Below are positions 25,406 to 37,596 of a stretch of DNA of 64,000 bases, piece by piece. The DNA is taken from positions 7,750,001 through 7,814,000 of the forward strand of contig OY783221.1 of NCBI GenBank assembly GCA_963678705.1. The letters are read 5' to 3'. A program made the translations under genes and the position numbers. How positions within the stretch are numbered: position 1 is the first letter of the stretch; every line of letters begins with the position of its first letter. Origin of the DNA: Panorpa germanica. Its lineage: Eukaryota > Arthropoda > Insecta > Mecoptera > Panorpidae. Below the pieces are notes generated by a model. The model saw only the letters and a list, made by a program, of their open reading frames with translations. It was not told where the DNA came from and made no database searches.

Positions 25406-25570
25406 GAAATTCCACTTGAATCACTTCGTCTTTTTTTAAGGCATTCATGTACCTTAGTTTATCTTCATTAATATTTGCCATCTTTGTGCTTTGTTAATTT
25501 TTATAAAACTTCCTCGGGGCCTCGTAAAGATCTGCTGCCCGAGGCCTCGCATTGGCCAAAACCGCCCCTG

Positions 25571-26355
25571 AGAGCAGAACATATGTTGTGATATGAGTTT
25601 CATCCATCTTCTTTAATTTTTAGTCTTCTAAAATATTGGGTCATAAGATCAAAACAATATTTAGCATCCTTTGTTGGGTTTCGATTTACCATTGGCATAA
25701 GCAATGTGTCTTGTGAATTTAGTTGGTGTCACACTGGCATATAGCAATCTCTGCATGCATATATGTCTTCCATCCCGGGCGGAAAAAGAAATGTTACTTA
25801 ACCCCACCCTTTAATCGATGCCACTGCATTATTATACATGTTATATATATATAGATATATAATATAATATATGTATATACTTTTAATTCTCACATTATAC
25901 TCGTAATATGTAAAAGTCGTGATGATTTTAGAAATTGAATATAATGGAGCTCTGTCTAAGTTGAGTGCCCATTCTTTTTAGTTTTTAAATGTTTGTTTTT
26001 CTACTAGACATATTTTTTATTTATTTTATATAATTTATATTTATTTACTTTATAATTTGAGGTATTTTTTTTATTATACAAACATGTATATTACAGTCCC
26101 ATACCTATATATTTTGAATCTTGTTCGAATACTGCTACTACCTATTTGATAGATTGAGAATTTAATAAAAAATATTGAAACGATGTAATGGCATGTATTA
26201 ATATGTAAAAATTGAAGAAAGAAATAGCCGCCAAAAAAAAAGAATATGCATGGAGCCGTTTTTGAACCACTATATAAAAATCAGTAGCAAACGTAGAAAC
26301 ATATTATAAACATACACTTCCAACATTATAATATAGGAATATTTCTTTGTACAAG

Positions 26356-26392
<37 letters not shown>

Positions 26393-27359
26393 ATACATTA
26401 TGCACACTTTGAAGGACTGATAGTGGTTAGTGGTTAACACTTAACGCGCGGTTAACTTAACCATTTGATGACATAAGTGCATGGATACACATACGTATAC
26501 ATATACAACTGTATGTGCCTACATTACATACATACAACGTATGTCATCACATATTGATGATAAGACTAACACATGTGAACTAGTCAACATTCTGCCATCA
26601 ACAACGATCTACTTCAGTTTACATATAACGTTTATTTTATAGTCCAGTAATAATACGAAATATTATTTAAAAGAAGGAATATGAAGTGAGAAGCAGACAG
26701 GATTCTCAGGAGATACTACTCAAGTATCTACTCAAATTCTAACTGTTTTTATAGTAATATAATTTTTAGTTTCAACGCAAATATCAATTGTATCTTAAAA
26801 CTATTACAGACTATTCATTCATTACATCATATGTAAAAGGTGAGGAGGGGTTCCAAACTGTGACAAGAATGGAATGGGAGTCACAAGTTTTGTGACTGAA
26901 TGTCTATTAATAATCTTAATCGTCTTGTAAAAAAAAGATAAAACAAAATTAAAAACCAAATAAGACTAATAAGAAAAATAGATCTATTTCAAATGTCTAG
27001 CGTCACAACCTCGGCAGGGATGGGAGGGGGTCCTCAATATGTGACAATGTGTATGACGTAATTTATAGATTTCTGCCATGAACTCTAGTTAAAACATTTT
27101 TGAAGTGCCAAAAATTTAAAGGTCTTCTGCGAAAATCAATTGTATCTAATCAAGTCCATTACTACTATTTATAATTGCCTTTTAGGTTAGTAAACAATAA
27201 GTCAATTGGAGCTACTTCTTACTAATTCTAATACGAATTACGAAATACTAATTACGAACCCTAGGAAAACAGTGATAGTGATGTCTTGCCGATTCGGAAA
27301 AGAATGTTTTCGGGAAGTTCCGAAAAGCAAAGCGAATAATGGACAAATATGAAAATATA
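25571..27359. other. AT-rich non-coding sequence with simple repeats
   Basis: It contains short (TA)n runs near 25840-25880 and the longer one listed at 26358. A GTTAAC-rich imperfect inverted repeat lies near 26425-26465. No coding segment was seen. Confidence 0.45.
26358..26389. repeat. (TA)n microsatellite
   Basis: About 16 uninterrupted TA units. Confidence 0.95.
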
Positions 27360-27600
27360 TATATGCAAATATTCGATATAGTGACATAGATTAGAAGAAA
27401 AGGTCAAAACCTGTATAAGGAATGGATCAAAACTAATAAATTTCTGAGAGGGAATCTAAGCGGTGCAAGAGTGAGAGGAAGATTCAGGATGAAGAAAGAC
27501 GTAATGAATATGATTGTGGTAAATTAGAAAAAAATGCGATCCAAAAGGAGACCAAAGGAGAATTAAAGGAGACCAAGGCTAATGATGATGATAATGAATT
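27360..27600 (+). pseudogene. Possible LINE 3'-end remnant
   Basis: A short translated stretch (ARVRGRFRMKKDVMN) resembles the basic RGRPRxRWxDDV-type segment near the C-terminus of many insect non-LTR reverse transcriptases. It is followed by a stop and then by a GATGATGATAATG-like tail. No RT catalytic motif is present in the fragment. This is a weak call based on a short motif. Confidence 0.25.
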
Positions 27601-27636
27601 CTTCCTCCTCAAAACCTTCAACCATCCCTAAATATA

Positions 27637-27866
27637 CCCAGTAAACATTTTGGAGTCCCTTTGCCATCATACTGAAGATGAATATGAATTTTTTGTCATG
27701 AAAGAGTTCATTTACATTTCAGTTTCTCACAGTCGTTCATATTAAATATCTATTTTATAGGATACAAATGGCGAAACCACTCCATCTGTAGGAATACAAA
27801 TGAAGATAAAGTTGATGCGAACTATAATTGAAGTGCAATAATGATAGGAACGTCACAAAACAGGAC
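27637..27866 (-). mobile_element. MITE family A, copy 5 (one end missing)
   Basis: It starts CCCAGTAAACATTTTGGAGT and holds the inverted family interior, but ends near CGTCACAAAACAGGAC without the final ~20 bp. Confidence 0.8.
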
Positions 27867-28348
27867 GTAATAAAGGGGGTAGTAATTGTGTTCTTATTTT
27901 AACAACACATTCACGATAATTAATTTTATATACGTCTGCTGGACTAAATGCCACCAACCTTTATATTAATACTTTCCAGTTGAAGTGTTCTTTTTTGTAC
28001 AACGCATACAGCACACGGTGCCTGTCTACAGTACTAACACCAACTACCAATACCAGTACCCAAAGCTCTTGTTTGTTGAGTGTTTTGTTTTGATAAGAGC
28101 CGTGTATTATTGAATACACACACATACACACATTAATATATGAATTTATTAAAGAAGTAAAATAATATGTTTATATAGCATGTCACTTTTAAATTGAAAA
28201 CCGTGATTCTAACTCCATCTATGATTAGTAATTGAAGATAAATTATCTTATTAATTGAACGTTATAAAGGCCCACCCTTTAGCACAGTTATGCGTTATTC
28301 TAATCCCTGGTTTCTTTTTTCAAATTTTCCATGCCTACATTGTCGAGA

Positions 28349-28398
28349 TGGATTTAGTAGAGTGAGTGCTGCCATCTATGGTGCAGTAAAAAAATACA
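28349..28398 (+). repeat. Short dispersed repeat, partner at 53470-53520 (minus)
   Basis: GGATTTAGTAGAGTGAGTGC and the following ~30 bp match the reverse complement of 53470-53520 with few mismatches. It has no recognisable ends. Confidence 0.5.
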
Positions 28399-28424
28399 TC
28401 AAAGACAATAACATTCTATTTTTT

Positions 28425-29114
28425 AATGGGCTTGTGTCCTATGTCTTAATTTATATAAAAGTGTACTATATATTGATAAAGTAGGTTACTAGAACCTCTA
28501 ATGTTCAATTATTTTTTAATAACTCCTTATATGTTAAGAGATATTAACAATTAAAAAAGTCATTTTGTCTCTTTAATTATTAAAGGGATTCAACGTTGTA
28601 CAACATTCCAAATGCATTTGACATCACAACTGCTAGTTACTATATTTTTTATACAACAGAGCGTAAAAGAGATATACTCCTGACATAACTCTGACAAGTT
28701 TACCAACCTTACAGCTCTGCTATATGTATTTAAATATCAAAATATCAAATATTATTAACAGCTATTTCAAGGAACAATAAAATTTCAATATTATGTCTGC
28801 CGTAACAGGGTTGAATAAAATAAAAACTTATTATTCTTTGACTTGACTTAATTATTTCGACTACCAACAGCTACAAAACATTACCACAGCACTGACCTAC
28901 TCAACAAATAACTGACGTTAAAATGCATTTCACGTCAAATAATAAATGGCCGACCATTTCTACCGCTAAAACTACAATTCATATTTTTAATTGCTATAAC
29001 TCCGACAACATTTAGATATTTAATAAAATAAACACGCCAATACACATTTATTAACATCAATTTCAATCAACAATTGAAAAATCGACCACCAAAAATTGAG
29101 GACACAAGCCCATT
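28425..29114 (+). mobile_element. MITE family B, copy 1 (full length, ~690 bp)
   Basis: It starts AATGGGCTTGTGTCCT and ends with the reverse complement at 29100-29114. The interior is non-coding and shared with the copies at 29753, 44845 and 62287, including AACTGACGTTAAAATGCATT and a CAATCAACAATTGAAAAATC segment near the right end. It is a non-autonomous DNA transposon with ~15-bp terminal inverted repeats; superfamily undetermined. Confidence 0.85.
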
Positions 29115-29752
29115 TGAAAAGTTTTTACGATATAGTTTATAGTCAAACAGACGTCGCTCTGCGACGGGGTAAATTCTAGTTCCTATAAAATGTATCAATT
29201 TTTATTCATTATAATCTAAAATGTCACGTTGTCTACTTGATTAATATGTAAAACTTTTTCTAATTAAAATATGATTAGTAGAACGAAAGAATATCCCGAG
29301 GGCAAAATAAATGGGGGAGGAGGGATATTGAGGAATAGAATAGAAAACATAGACATTGCCATAGGCAACAAGTAGCACTGCTTTTTATACAGCCTGTCAA
29401 AAATGATAGAGAGTGTGACACAAGTAACATTTTATAAATAGCTAAATAATAGTGCAATAGGTATCACTTGGAATGCTGTATGTGTACTTTCATCTAAGTT
29501 GGAACCTTATTTACAAGAAACGGAGACAATTTGGGTATCGCTGAGAGCAAAGGTGATTCTATTTTAAATTTGTATATATTGAATAACTATCCCCTAAAGG
29601 CCTAAAATATGCACCTATCCCACACAGCTCCATGCGAATTTTCCATTGTTCACAACATTGCTGGAAGTCTTCTTCTCGTTCATTACTCCCGTTTTTTCTC
29701 CTATGTTATAGATAAATCGAGAATCGTTCTACAAATAATATTGGGATTATAC

Positions 29753-30329
29753 AATGGGCTTGTGTCCTATGTCTTAATTTCTACAAAAGTGTACTATATA
29801 TTGATAAAGTGGGTTACTAGAACCTCAAATGTTTAATTATTTTTTAATAACTCCTTATATGTTAAAAGATATTAACAATTAAAAAAGTCATTTTGTCTCT
29901 TTAGTTATTAAAGGGATTCAATGTTGTACACATTCCAAGTGGATGTGACATCACAATCCTTGTGTAAGGTTACCAACCTTACAGCTCATAAATCTCTGCT
30001 ATATGTATTTATATATCAAAATATCAAATATTATTTACAGCTATTTCAAGGAACACTCAAATTCCAAAATTATGTCTGCCTTAGCAGGGTTAAATAAAAT
30101 AAAAACTTATTATTCCTTGATTTGATTTGATTATTTGACTACCAACAGCTACAGAACATTACCACAGCACTGACCTACTCAACAAATAACTGACGTTAAA
30201 ATGCATTTCACGTCATACAAATATGGCCGACCATTTCTAACGCTAAAACTACAATTCAAACTTTTAATTGCTATGTCTCCGTCAATATCCGAAAAATCGA
30301 CCACTAAAAAATGAGGACACAAGCTTATT
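29753..30329 (+). mobile_element. MITE family B, copy 2 (577 bp)
   Basis: Both ends are present (AATGGGCTTGTGTCC; right end AAGCTTATT with two changes). It is shorter than copy 1 by internal deletions. It preserves uninterrupted the AAAATATCAAATATTATTTAC site into which family A inserted in the copy at 44845. Confidence 0.85.
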
Positions 30330-31807
30330 TGGATATGTCTCACTAATGAACTGTATCGGTATACATTACTACATAAAATCACTATGCAAAACTATTCACT
30401 GATTATTAAAATACCGGCTGTACTATATTTAAACCATACAAGTTTGTATGTATGTTAGATTGGTATCGACAATTTAATCAAAATGTTTTTATTGTATCAA
30501 GCAAACTATTTTGTATATTCGTAACTCGTAAGTGAGTCAGTAAGGCAAGACAGTCAGTTACTCATATCGATTGAATATCGGAATTAATAAAATTGTTTTG
30601 ACATATATCTGATGGAGCAGGTTGAGGGGGTTTGGTTTGTAAATGACAATCACTTAAGTTTATCTCTAATCTATGAGGTTGAATTATGAAGTTTAAAAAT
30701 TTGTTTTATATACATACATATATTATTAGAAATCAAATATTGATAATACCAGTAGCACATTATTATAAGTTGACACTATTTAGACATGAGTGTACTAAAT
30801 GTGTTATACTTTTAACGTACAGAATAGTGCGACTTAAATATGCGACACTAATAAAAACCTTAAAAAATTCTAGGTAGTATTTTTATAAAACAAAAATGTT
30901 TCAATCGTTCGGCGGTACTTGTAAAAAAATTGCAATTTTGAATGTGATGTCGAGTGCATACTAAGTCTTCCAGTATAATCTCAGTTGTTTATAGTTTAAA
31001 AGTGTAATAATAATTTGTTAAAAGAAGATATCGCTGTAATCGTTTACAATAGACTCTTTGTCGATCCATGTTGACCCTTGTCGGCCATTGCCAATTGTTA
31101 AAGAACTGAGTTTTATTATGTATCTTTTCCTAAACATATTCTTTCTAAAGCTGGTTCAAGGAATTCGTTCGAAATATAAAAGCTTCGACGTATTAAGTTA
31201 CTTATCGCACTAGTCATCAATATTTTATATTTACTTTACATGCCTGCTGCATTGCATCTAATAAAATAATTAGTAGGTACTTGAAATTAATTGAAATGCA
31301 ATTATTATTCACTACTTAACATCTAATAATTTTCATAACATAATTAATTAAACATTACAATACAAAACTGTTTATAAAATAATAGAAAAAACATTGTATT
31401 GTTCTTTTAATTATTATTTATAATTATATAAACAGTTTAAGAAAATACCTGATTAAAATACAAAATTAAGTAGTAAAACTTGAAGTCAATTTGTCAAGTA
31501 CCTTTTATTTGTTTAGCGTTTTATTGAGTATAGTGTAAACTTGTTAAGCATAGACGTCCTCAGGGGGAGGGAGGGAGGATGCACACTTTTATAAAACAAA
31601 ATATTATATTTTACATACATACCACGTCCGGAAACGACAGTACGCCAAGTCCAGCTTGTGTACTGTAGGGTGTATTGGAGTTGCTTTACACTAAAATAAT
31701 TTATCATGAGAGCAAACTTTTTCTTTAATTTTTATCGGTACACCACTGTTATGAAAGAGACTATTGCATTCCTTTCGATATCCCTTCTAGTATGACACAG
31801 CTGATTG
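30330..31807. other. AT-rich non-coding sequence
   Basis: A solo end of MITE I lies at about 30333-30352. Short frames at 30686-30877 and 31513-31707 have no recognisable features. Confidence 0.45.
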
Positions 31808-31965
31808 CATTTACAAGGTTAGGGTAGGTTTAGCGTTGTAGCATGTATTCGCTTGGTTAAAATTCGCTGATATACTTTTCCAATGCGAGGATCATTACAT
31901 TTACAGAGTTCAGATAGGTAAAGCGTAGTAGCGCGTATACGTCTCGTCAAAATTCGCTTAAATAC
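31808..31965 (+). repeat. Two diverged tandem ~89-bp units
   Basis: Both copies share an ATTTACA start, an internal TAGCG-GTAGC pattern and a TCAAAATTCGCT or TTAAAATTCGCT end. Divergence is substantial, so this is an old local duplication. Confidence 0.5.
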
Positions 31966-34365
31966 GGTTACATACTGAGACAGGCTCTAGGTAACTCTAC
32001 TGGTATCAGGGGTACAATTATGTTGCATTACTTAAATATTACTTAATTCATTTAAAACTCACCATTCAGTTGTTGCACACAGTAAGATCTTGAGAAAAGC
32101 CTGTAACAAAAAGAAAAAATATTAAATCTAGTTTTTTATGTCTGTCAAAGTAACGGTTGTTACATTTTCACGCATGAAAACTTACAAAATAGTTATATTT
32201 GTAAAAATTAAAATTGTTATAATTAAAAATTAAAATGTTTAAAAATTTAAAAAAATAAATGCGATATATAAACCAAAAAAATGGACAAAAATATTATATA
32301 TTAATTAATAATTATTTTTTAAACTGTTTTTGCGGGCCCCTTTGAGCTGAGAGCCACTAAGCTGCAGCCCTTAATAAAAACGGCCCTGGATACAGAGATA
32401 AAAGGTATAAAGCGCTTATACAAAAACAACACAAAGAAAACTTTATTTTCCTTACATCAAACATCTTTGTTTTACATGAATTTATCTTTTAAAATTTATT
32501 TTAAATATTATTTTTGAAGAAAATCAAATATTTGCTACCGCGAACGAATATTACAAAATCTCTTATCTAACGAAATATATGAACTGCGCCTGTTTTATGT
32601 TGTGCAAATGGCAATCACGGTGAGATGGATCTTCAGATAAGGGTCGCGACCCCACAGTTTTTTTCTTGTATAACTTATACGTAGATGATCTCCGTACCTT
32701 AAAGTTAAGGTGCTATCACACTACGATATGGTGAATATTATTCTTAACAAAAATTTGTTAACAAAAGTAAAACTTCTATAGCTCCCAACGCTTGGCAACT
32801 AGACAAGAAATAAGGCAGTACATTTAAGATCAACCAGCCTCAAAATATATATATTCTTTCTTTTGTTTTTAGCTCCCACGTGAAATTAATTTTATCTACT
32901 CGCTATTGCTTTCTAAGTCATCTCAAATTACTTAGATATCAATTGGTTCATTGCTTCACTTCACATTTGTCATACTTGTCTATTAGTTAATGCGATCCTG
33001 TCTATAACCCAAGAATACTTTCAATATTAGTGCACCTTCGCTATCAAAAAGAATTTAAAACGGTTCCTTATCATTTCTTTTATTTAAAATGGGTTAAGAA
33101 AACATCTATAGGTTTAATTTGGGTTCATTTTATGGGCTCGCAATTAGTGTTAGTGCCCGCAAAGTTTATGACCGGTATAATAAATCTCTTTCTTTTACTG
33201 CCTGTCAAACATTTCAAATAATGTAACTTATTTTGACTTTTCTTTCTTTTTAATTTAAATTTATTTGTATTGTGATCTGTGCTACGAACACTTTCCAACG
33301 TTGGACGCATCTTGTGGTCGATGCAGGAACTAAGTGTGTCCAACGTTCACGTAGCAAGAAGTTCGAACTGTTGTCGGTCTTTTGACCAGCATCAAAAAGG
33401 ATTTTTTCTACCCCCACAACACACTTGATCCACATGTCATGCACTGCTGCACGAATCGTCGAACAATAGAAAGTTTTATACTTGAAGGTTTTTTATTTAC
33501 TTGGAAGTTTTTGTTAAACAGTGTCAGTGTTATTAATATCAATAAATTAATATAATAAATAAATCATTTGGATCAAACATTCGTTCCACCGTGTAGTAGG
33601 AAACTTGCCATGTCAATCTCACAGACATTTAACAATTGGTTTACAATAAAATTCAAGTTGCACGGTATGTGACCAGAAACACAATTATATCTATTTATTA
33701 TTTCATTTAATTAAGTGCTGAGGTGTTTTCCTCTTCAGTCCGCTGAAGTTAACCTTGATTTCCATTAGGTTGGTCAGTAATATATATGTTTGTGTGACTT
33801 GAAACATCAAAGTTAAGCTTTTTTAAGGATCACAATTACTTCTCTAATACAAAAAACAACAAAATCTTCATTGAAAAATTCTTCGTGTGATTTGACCTTA
33901 TATCGGTATTAGTGAGATCAGCGAAGAAAAGGCGGGAGTTTCATATATATGTATATGTACATATTATAGAGATAAAACATTTTTTGTTATTTTTCTCCTT
34001 TTTCATACTTACTAACTGATGGGCTGAAGAAGTCTTGAGGCAAAACTTTTAAATTAAAATAAAAGAATAAAAATAGACATTAAACTCGTGGTGTATATCT
34101 AGGTGGAGGCTGGAGGAGATAGAGATACACGCCGCGAAATTTTATTCAAGCACGTTTTGATGGGATTAGATATAGGTTTGTGAATTTCGTATTAGATAGA
34201 AATCTGTGGAATCAGAGCACAAGGAAAAATACTTGAAATACTTTGAAGTATATGTAAAACATATTAGGTATTTCATCGTCATGTGTTAGCTTGTATGCGT
34301 GTAGCAACGTTGTTGGTCATGGTGTCGTTTTAATAGCGAGGGTTAGTTGGTTCCGAGACACGGCA
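31966..34365. other. AT-rich non-coding sequence with hAT-like debris
   Basis: A GGGCCCC...GGCCCTG fragment at about 32335-32392 looks like debris of the CAGGG-ended repeats. A slightly GC-richer stretch at 33270-33460 holds overlapping short frames (33125-33343 and 33250-33444, minus) with no recognisable domain. Confidence 0.4.
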
Positions 34366-34511
34366 ATGACGGATTGTAATATTACTAATTTGGAAGAGTT
34401 GGCTGAATAAGTAGTTCATAAACTACCAACTATTGTTAAGGTGGTGGTTGAACTATCACTCATGTCAGTCGGAGATGCATCCAAGAAAGATGGAAAAAAG
34501 TTACAGAGCGA
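34366..34511 (+). pseudogene. Exon-like segment with one in-frame stop codon
   Basis: From an ATG in good context (GGCAATGAC) the frame reads MTDCNITNLEELAE, then TAA at 34408-34410. It continues in the same frame with VVHKLPTIVKVVVELSLMSV and a lysine-rich end. It finishes at GA|GTAAGT, a strong donor at 34512. The peptide looks like genuine soluble protein on both sides of the stop, and a single base change could account for the TAA. It may be a decayed exon, a processed fragment or chance. I do not recognise the family and found no downstream exon. Confidence 0.35.
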
Positions 34512-35916
34512 GTAAGTGCCACTAAATAGTTTAGTACATCTTCTATCGTTTGCGCTGGTTATCTTAAATTTTCAAATTTGTCACTTACATCCCTTTGCTT
34601 GTAGACGACTTAAATATAGAATGCACTTATGGAATGAGGACAAACCTTAAATATAAATAAATAGTATCACAATTTCAAATTAGATAATTGGAACTTTCTT
34701 TTCTTTTATTACTTTCTTGTCAACTTTAATTTTCGGCTTTATGATTTCTAGAAATGAAATCTTTTGACTTAAGTCATGATACAATAGCAACCGTTTTTAT
34801 ATCCTTAATTTGCATACACACTTTTTCAAGTCAGATATAAATATATATAAATACTTTAAAGGTACAAAGCTATTAGTTTATCATCAGCTCTTTATCGTGC
34901 ACTGCATGGCACAGCAAAACTACTTACTACATGTATGTGTATTGCGCTCTAAGACTCTAAGTACAATCCTGCAGGTACTTTTGTTTCAGCTTAATCTCAA
35001 CATAAACAACTCTATAATGCGTACCTCTGCCTGAGAGAATTACGTAATAGACTTAGACCCTTGCCTGATCCATGCTTCCCCCCTCCCTCATGTTCAGCGA
35101 TAAATTTGTACATAAGTGAGTATGAAATACACTCTCAATAAAAAAAAATTCATTCCTATTTAGAATTTTTGTTATTGTTTATGTTTTTGTTATAAAAGTT
35201 TTGTAAGCATTGTCGGGAATAACTATTTACTAAGAGTATTACTTCACTGTGAAACCGTTAAAATATAAATATAAGTTATAAAAGTCCGAGGGCACCCTGA
35301 GCTTGGGGGCACTGCACCGACTCGCCCATACCTAGCTACGCCAGTGCATTTACAGTACATTTTCTTTCAATAGATGTCAATTACTAAATTCATTACAATA
35401 TAAATGATCACAGAAGCAATAAAATTGAAATAATGAAATTATAAATGGTACCAATTATTTAAATCGATTTACAAGAATTTGCTTGTGCTGCAGGTAACGC
35501 TGTGATTTTATATGTATAAGTTTAAGTATAGATATCGTATCAATCAGATTTCACTTTCCTTCAAATCCACGGTTGGATAAATCTATGGAAATACTAAAAA
35601 AGATACTTGTACATTTAAATTGAGTTCAAATAAAGAAAATTCAGAATAGCAACATTTTGAATACGTTTTTATTTCCTATAAACTTTTGTAAATTATTTAC
35701 TAGAAATCTCTTAAAACTATCAATTAAATATTTTAGTTCAAAATTGTATCCTCTATCTCTGATTCAATATGTGAATAACTCATAAATGCAACCAACCAAA
35801 TTGCCATAAACTTAAACTCGTTTATCACCTTATTAATTTACTAAAAATATCAAAATTAGAATTGAAAGTTGTCAAGTTCAAACGTGTTCAAAGCCCTCGC
35901 TCAGTGCCACATTAAG
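34512..35916. other. AT-rich non-coding sequence
   Basis: The frame at 34810-35034 has no recognisable features. A hAT-like scrap (CTTGGGGGCACTGC...GCCAGTGC) lies near 35290-35347. Confidence 0.4.
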
Positions 35917-35998
35917 ATATATTTCGCCGCGAAAAATATAATACTCGTATTTTCAATTTTAATTCTATCACTAATTAATATATGTATATTTTTTGCAC
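35917..35998 (-). mobile_element. Repeat family D, copy 2
   Basis: The reverse complement reads AAAAAATATACATATATTAA, then a GATAGAATTAAAATTGAAAA segment and TTTTTCGCGGCGAAA, matching 24953-25405 without insert K. Confidence 0.55.
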
Positions 35999-36057
35999 CC
36001 ATATTTATTTAGATTATTTAGAGGGCATATTCTATTACCTGCAATATACACTGTAAG

Positions 36058-36383
36058 CAGGGGCGCCTTAGCCATTGCGAGGCCCCGGGCGGTATAATTT
36101 ATGTAAATTGAGGAGGTATTTTTACCAAGCACAAAGACGACAAATATTAATGATGATAAACTAAGGTACATGAATACCTTAAAAGAAGACTCAGTGATTC
36201 AAGTGGGATTTCTAAAAAGTGAGGCGCGAGATTCAAATAGACATAGTAATGAATTTTTCTACTTGTAGTAATGTATGTATGTATGTACTTTTCAACTTGG
36301 GTTGTTGCGCGAGAATGCGAGGCCCCTACAAGAGAGAGGCCCCGGGCAGTTGCCCTGCTTGTCACTCCCTAAGGCCGCCTCTG
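36058..36383 (+). mobile_element. hAT-like repeat family C, intact copy (326 bp)
   Basis: It starts CAGGGGCGCCTTAG and ends CTAAGGCCGCCTCTG, forming an imperfect ~15-bp terminal inverted repeat. GCGAGGCCCC blocks lie just inside both ends. CAGRG ends of this type are typical of hAT non-autonomous elements. No perfect 8-bp duplication is visible (GTAAG occurs on both sides but offset). Confidence 0.65.
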
Positions 36384-36484
36384 CGTAAGAGGGTATTTCC
36401 GATGACATAGCACCCCTCGTGCCAGCGGTGAACAGTCTTCGGTTCACTTTCATACTTCATTTCCCTTCCGGACGAACACAATGA

Positions 36485-36760
36485 TCATATTAGTTTGGGG
36501 TGTTTCTCTTCCAGCTCCTCGTACAAATGCAGATGCAATTTCTGCACAAACTTCGCAAGGGTAAGGTCTATAAAGACCTTACCATGATTTACTGCACACA
36601 GCGTAGTGTATAACTCACTCTCCGTTCTAGTTACAGTTCGCACAGGTTTTAAAGTACTCAACACTATTGTGAACCGTCCTCCACTCGGCATATTCACTTT
36701 GTTAAAACCTTCATTACAGATTGATACGTCGATTAGGTTAAGGTATATTACGATAGATTG
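36485..36760 (-). CDS. 3' part of an unidentified open frame cut by the LTR element
   Basis: The minus strand is open from the LTR boundary (36760) to a stop at 36487-36485, 91 codons. The peptide is basic then mixed (for example TVTRTESELYTTLCAVNHGK) and ends with an amphipathic helix-like run and KHPKLI. Across the retrotransposon, the sequence at 44564-44749 continues the same frame once the target duplication is discounted, giving about 153 open codons. That length is unlikely by chance in such AT-rich DNA, and the segment is GC-richer than its flanks. I do not recognise the family. It could be a host exon or a fragment of another mobile element. Confidence 0.45.
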   Translation of the reverse strand, partial: QSIVIYLNLIDVSICNEGFNKVNMPSGGRFTIVLSTLKPVRTVTRTESELYTTLCAVNHGKVFIDLTLAKFVQKLHLHLYEELEEKHPKLI

Positions 36761-37508
36761 TGTTGTAAAATTGTGTCGTTTTGTCGTTCTGGAGGAGATT
36801 ACTCAGCTTACTAGTACATTCTGCAGGGATGCTAGCTTCTGGTAGTAGATTCTTCAGTTGACGACTTCCAACACCAATTACAGTAGTAATCGAATATCTT
36901 TCTTAAGATGATTAATAAGGATTCTTGTTCAGACGGTGTATTGTTGCAATTAGAGAATACTTGAGCGGTCTAAAGTAACCTCGTTGCGACATGCGACGGT
37001 TGAACAATTAGTATCTTTTTATTACTATTAATACAAACACTTTTATTAAAATATATCATTTATTCGTTGTAATATTATATCTGCTTACTTAATTACAATA
37101 GTATTTTATTAGATTAACGAAGATGACAGATATAAAACAAAATGTAATTCTATAGTGTTATAATTTAATTAATAGTTGAAATGTGCTCACTATTCAATAC
37201 GTACGAAGTTGCGAATAGTAATGCTTGCTTTGAGACTCAGGAGAAGACTGGCTTTCAGCGTCTTGTGCAATTTAATATATAATAATTTATTTCACATCAC
37301 AGAACGCCAATACTGAATTACCAGCATTAAATCAATATTAATCTCCACAAACCAGAGACAATATTTATAAGCGCTAAACTTAAATAATTATTCTTTACGA
37401 TCTTAATACTAATACAAAAACTGTTTACATAATATAATTCTATTACATAATTAACATTTAATATCATTAAAAATAAAAGGTAAGTGCGACATATGCGTAC
37501 TTACAACA
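36761..37508 (-). repeat. 3' LTR of the retrotransposon (748 bp)
   Basis: It begins and ends with the perfect 8-bp inverted pair TGTTGTAA / TTACAACA (standard TG...CA ends). On the minus strand it carries TATAAATAT (37361-37369) as a likely promoter box and several AATAAA signals further on. It matches the other LTR base for base as far as I could compare by eye. Confidence 0.95.
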
Positions 37509-37590
37509 CTCCTCAACCAAAGAAAAGGAACGCATATAAAACAAAACATATGCGTTTCTGCTCTAAGGAAAAGAAAAAGGAAAAATTGTG
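37479..37590 (-). repeat. LTR-edge/polypurine module, copy 1, with 9-bp hairpin
   Basis: This spans the inner edge of the 3' LTR and the adjacent DNA. In element orientation the LTR start TGTTGTAAGTAC is preceded by TTGAGGAG, a short polypurine tract. Just beyond is a perfect hairpin (AACGCATAT, 10-nt loop AAAACAAAAC, ATATGCGTT; 37529-37556). The whole block resembles 37597-37710. Confidence 0.6.
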
Positions 37591-37596
37591 ATAGGG

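Larger units (their letters stand above)
24890..25570 (-). mobile_element. hAT-like repeat family C, interrupted copy
   Basis: The sequence reading from CAGGGGCGG (minus strand, ending at 25570) matches the copies at 36058 and 58737. It carries GCGAGGCC-rich ends and an internal ACTAAGGTACATGAAT-like segment. It is split by an insertion (24953-25405) flanked by a 25-bp near-perfect direct duplication (24928-24952 and 25406-25430, one mismatch). The left end is degraded. Confidence 0.6.

Noticed and set aside
26358-26389. (TA)n run as a regulatory site
   Set aside because: Simple microsatellite; nothing indicates function.
33125-33444. Overlapping short frames that might be a gene or transposase fragment
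   Set aside because: No recognisable motif, no splice sites and no terminal repeats.
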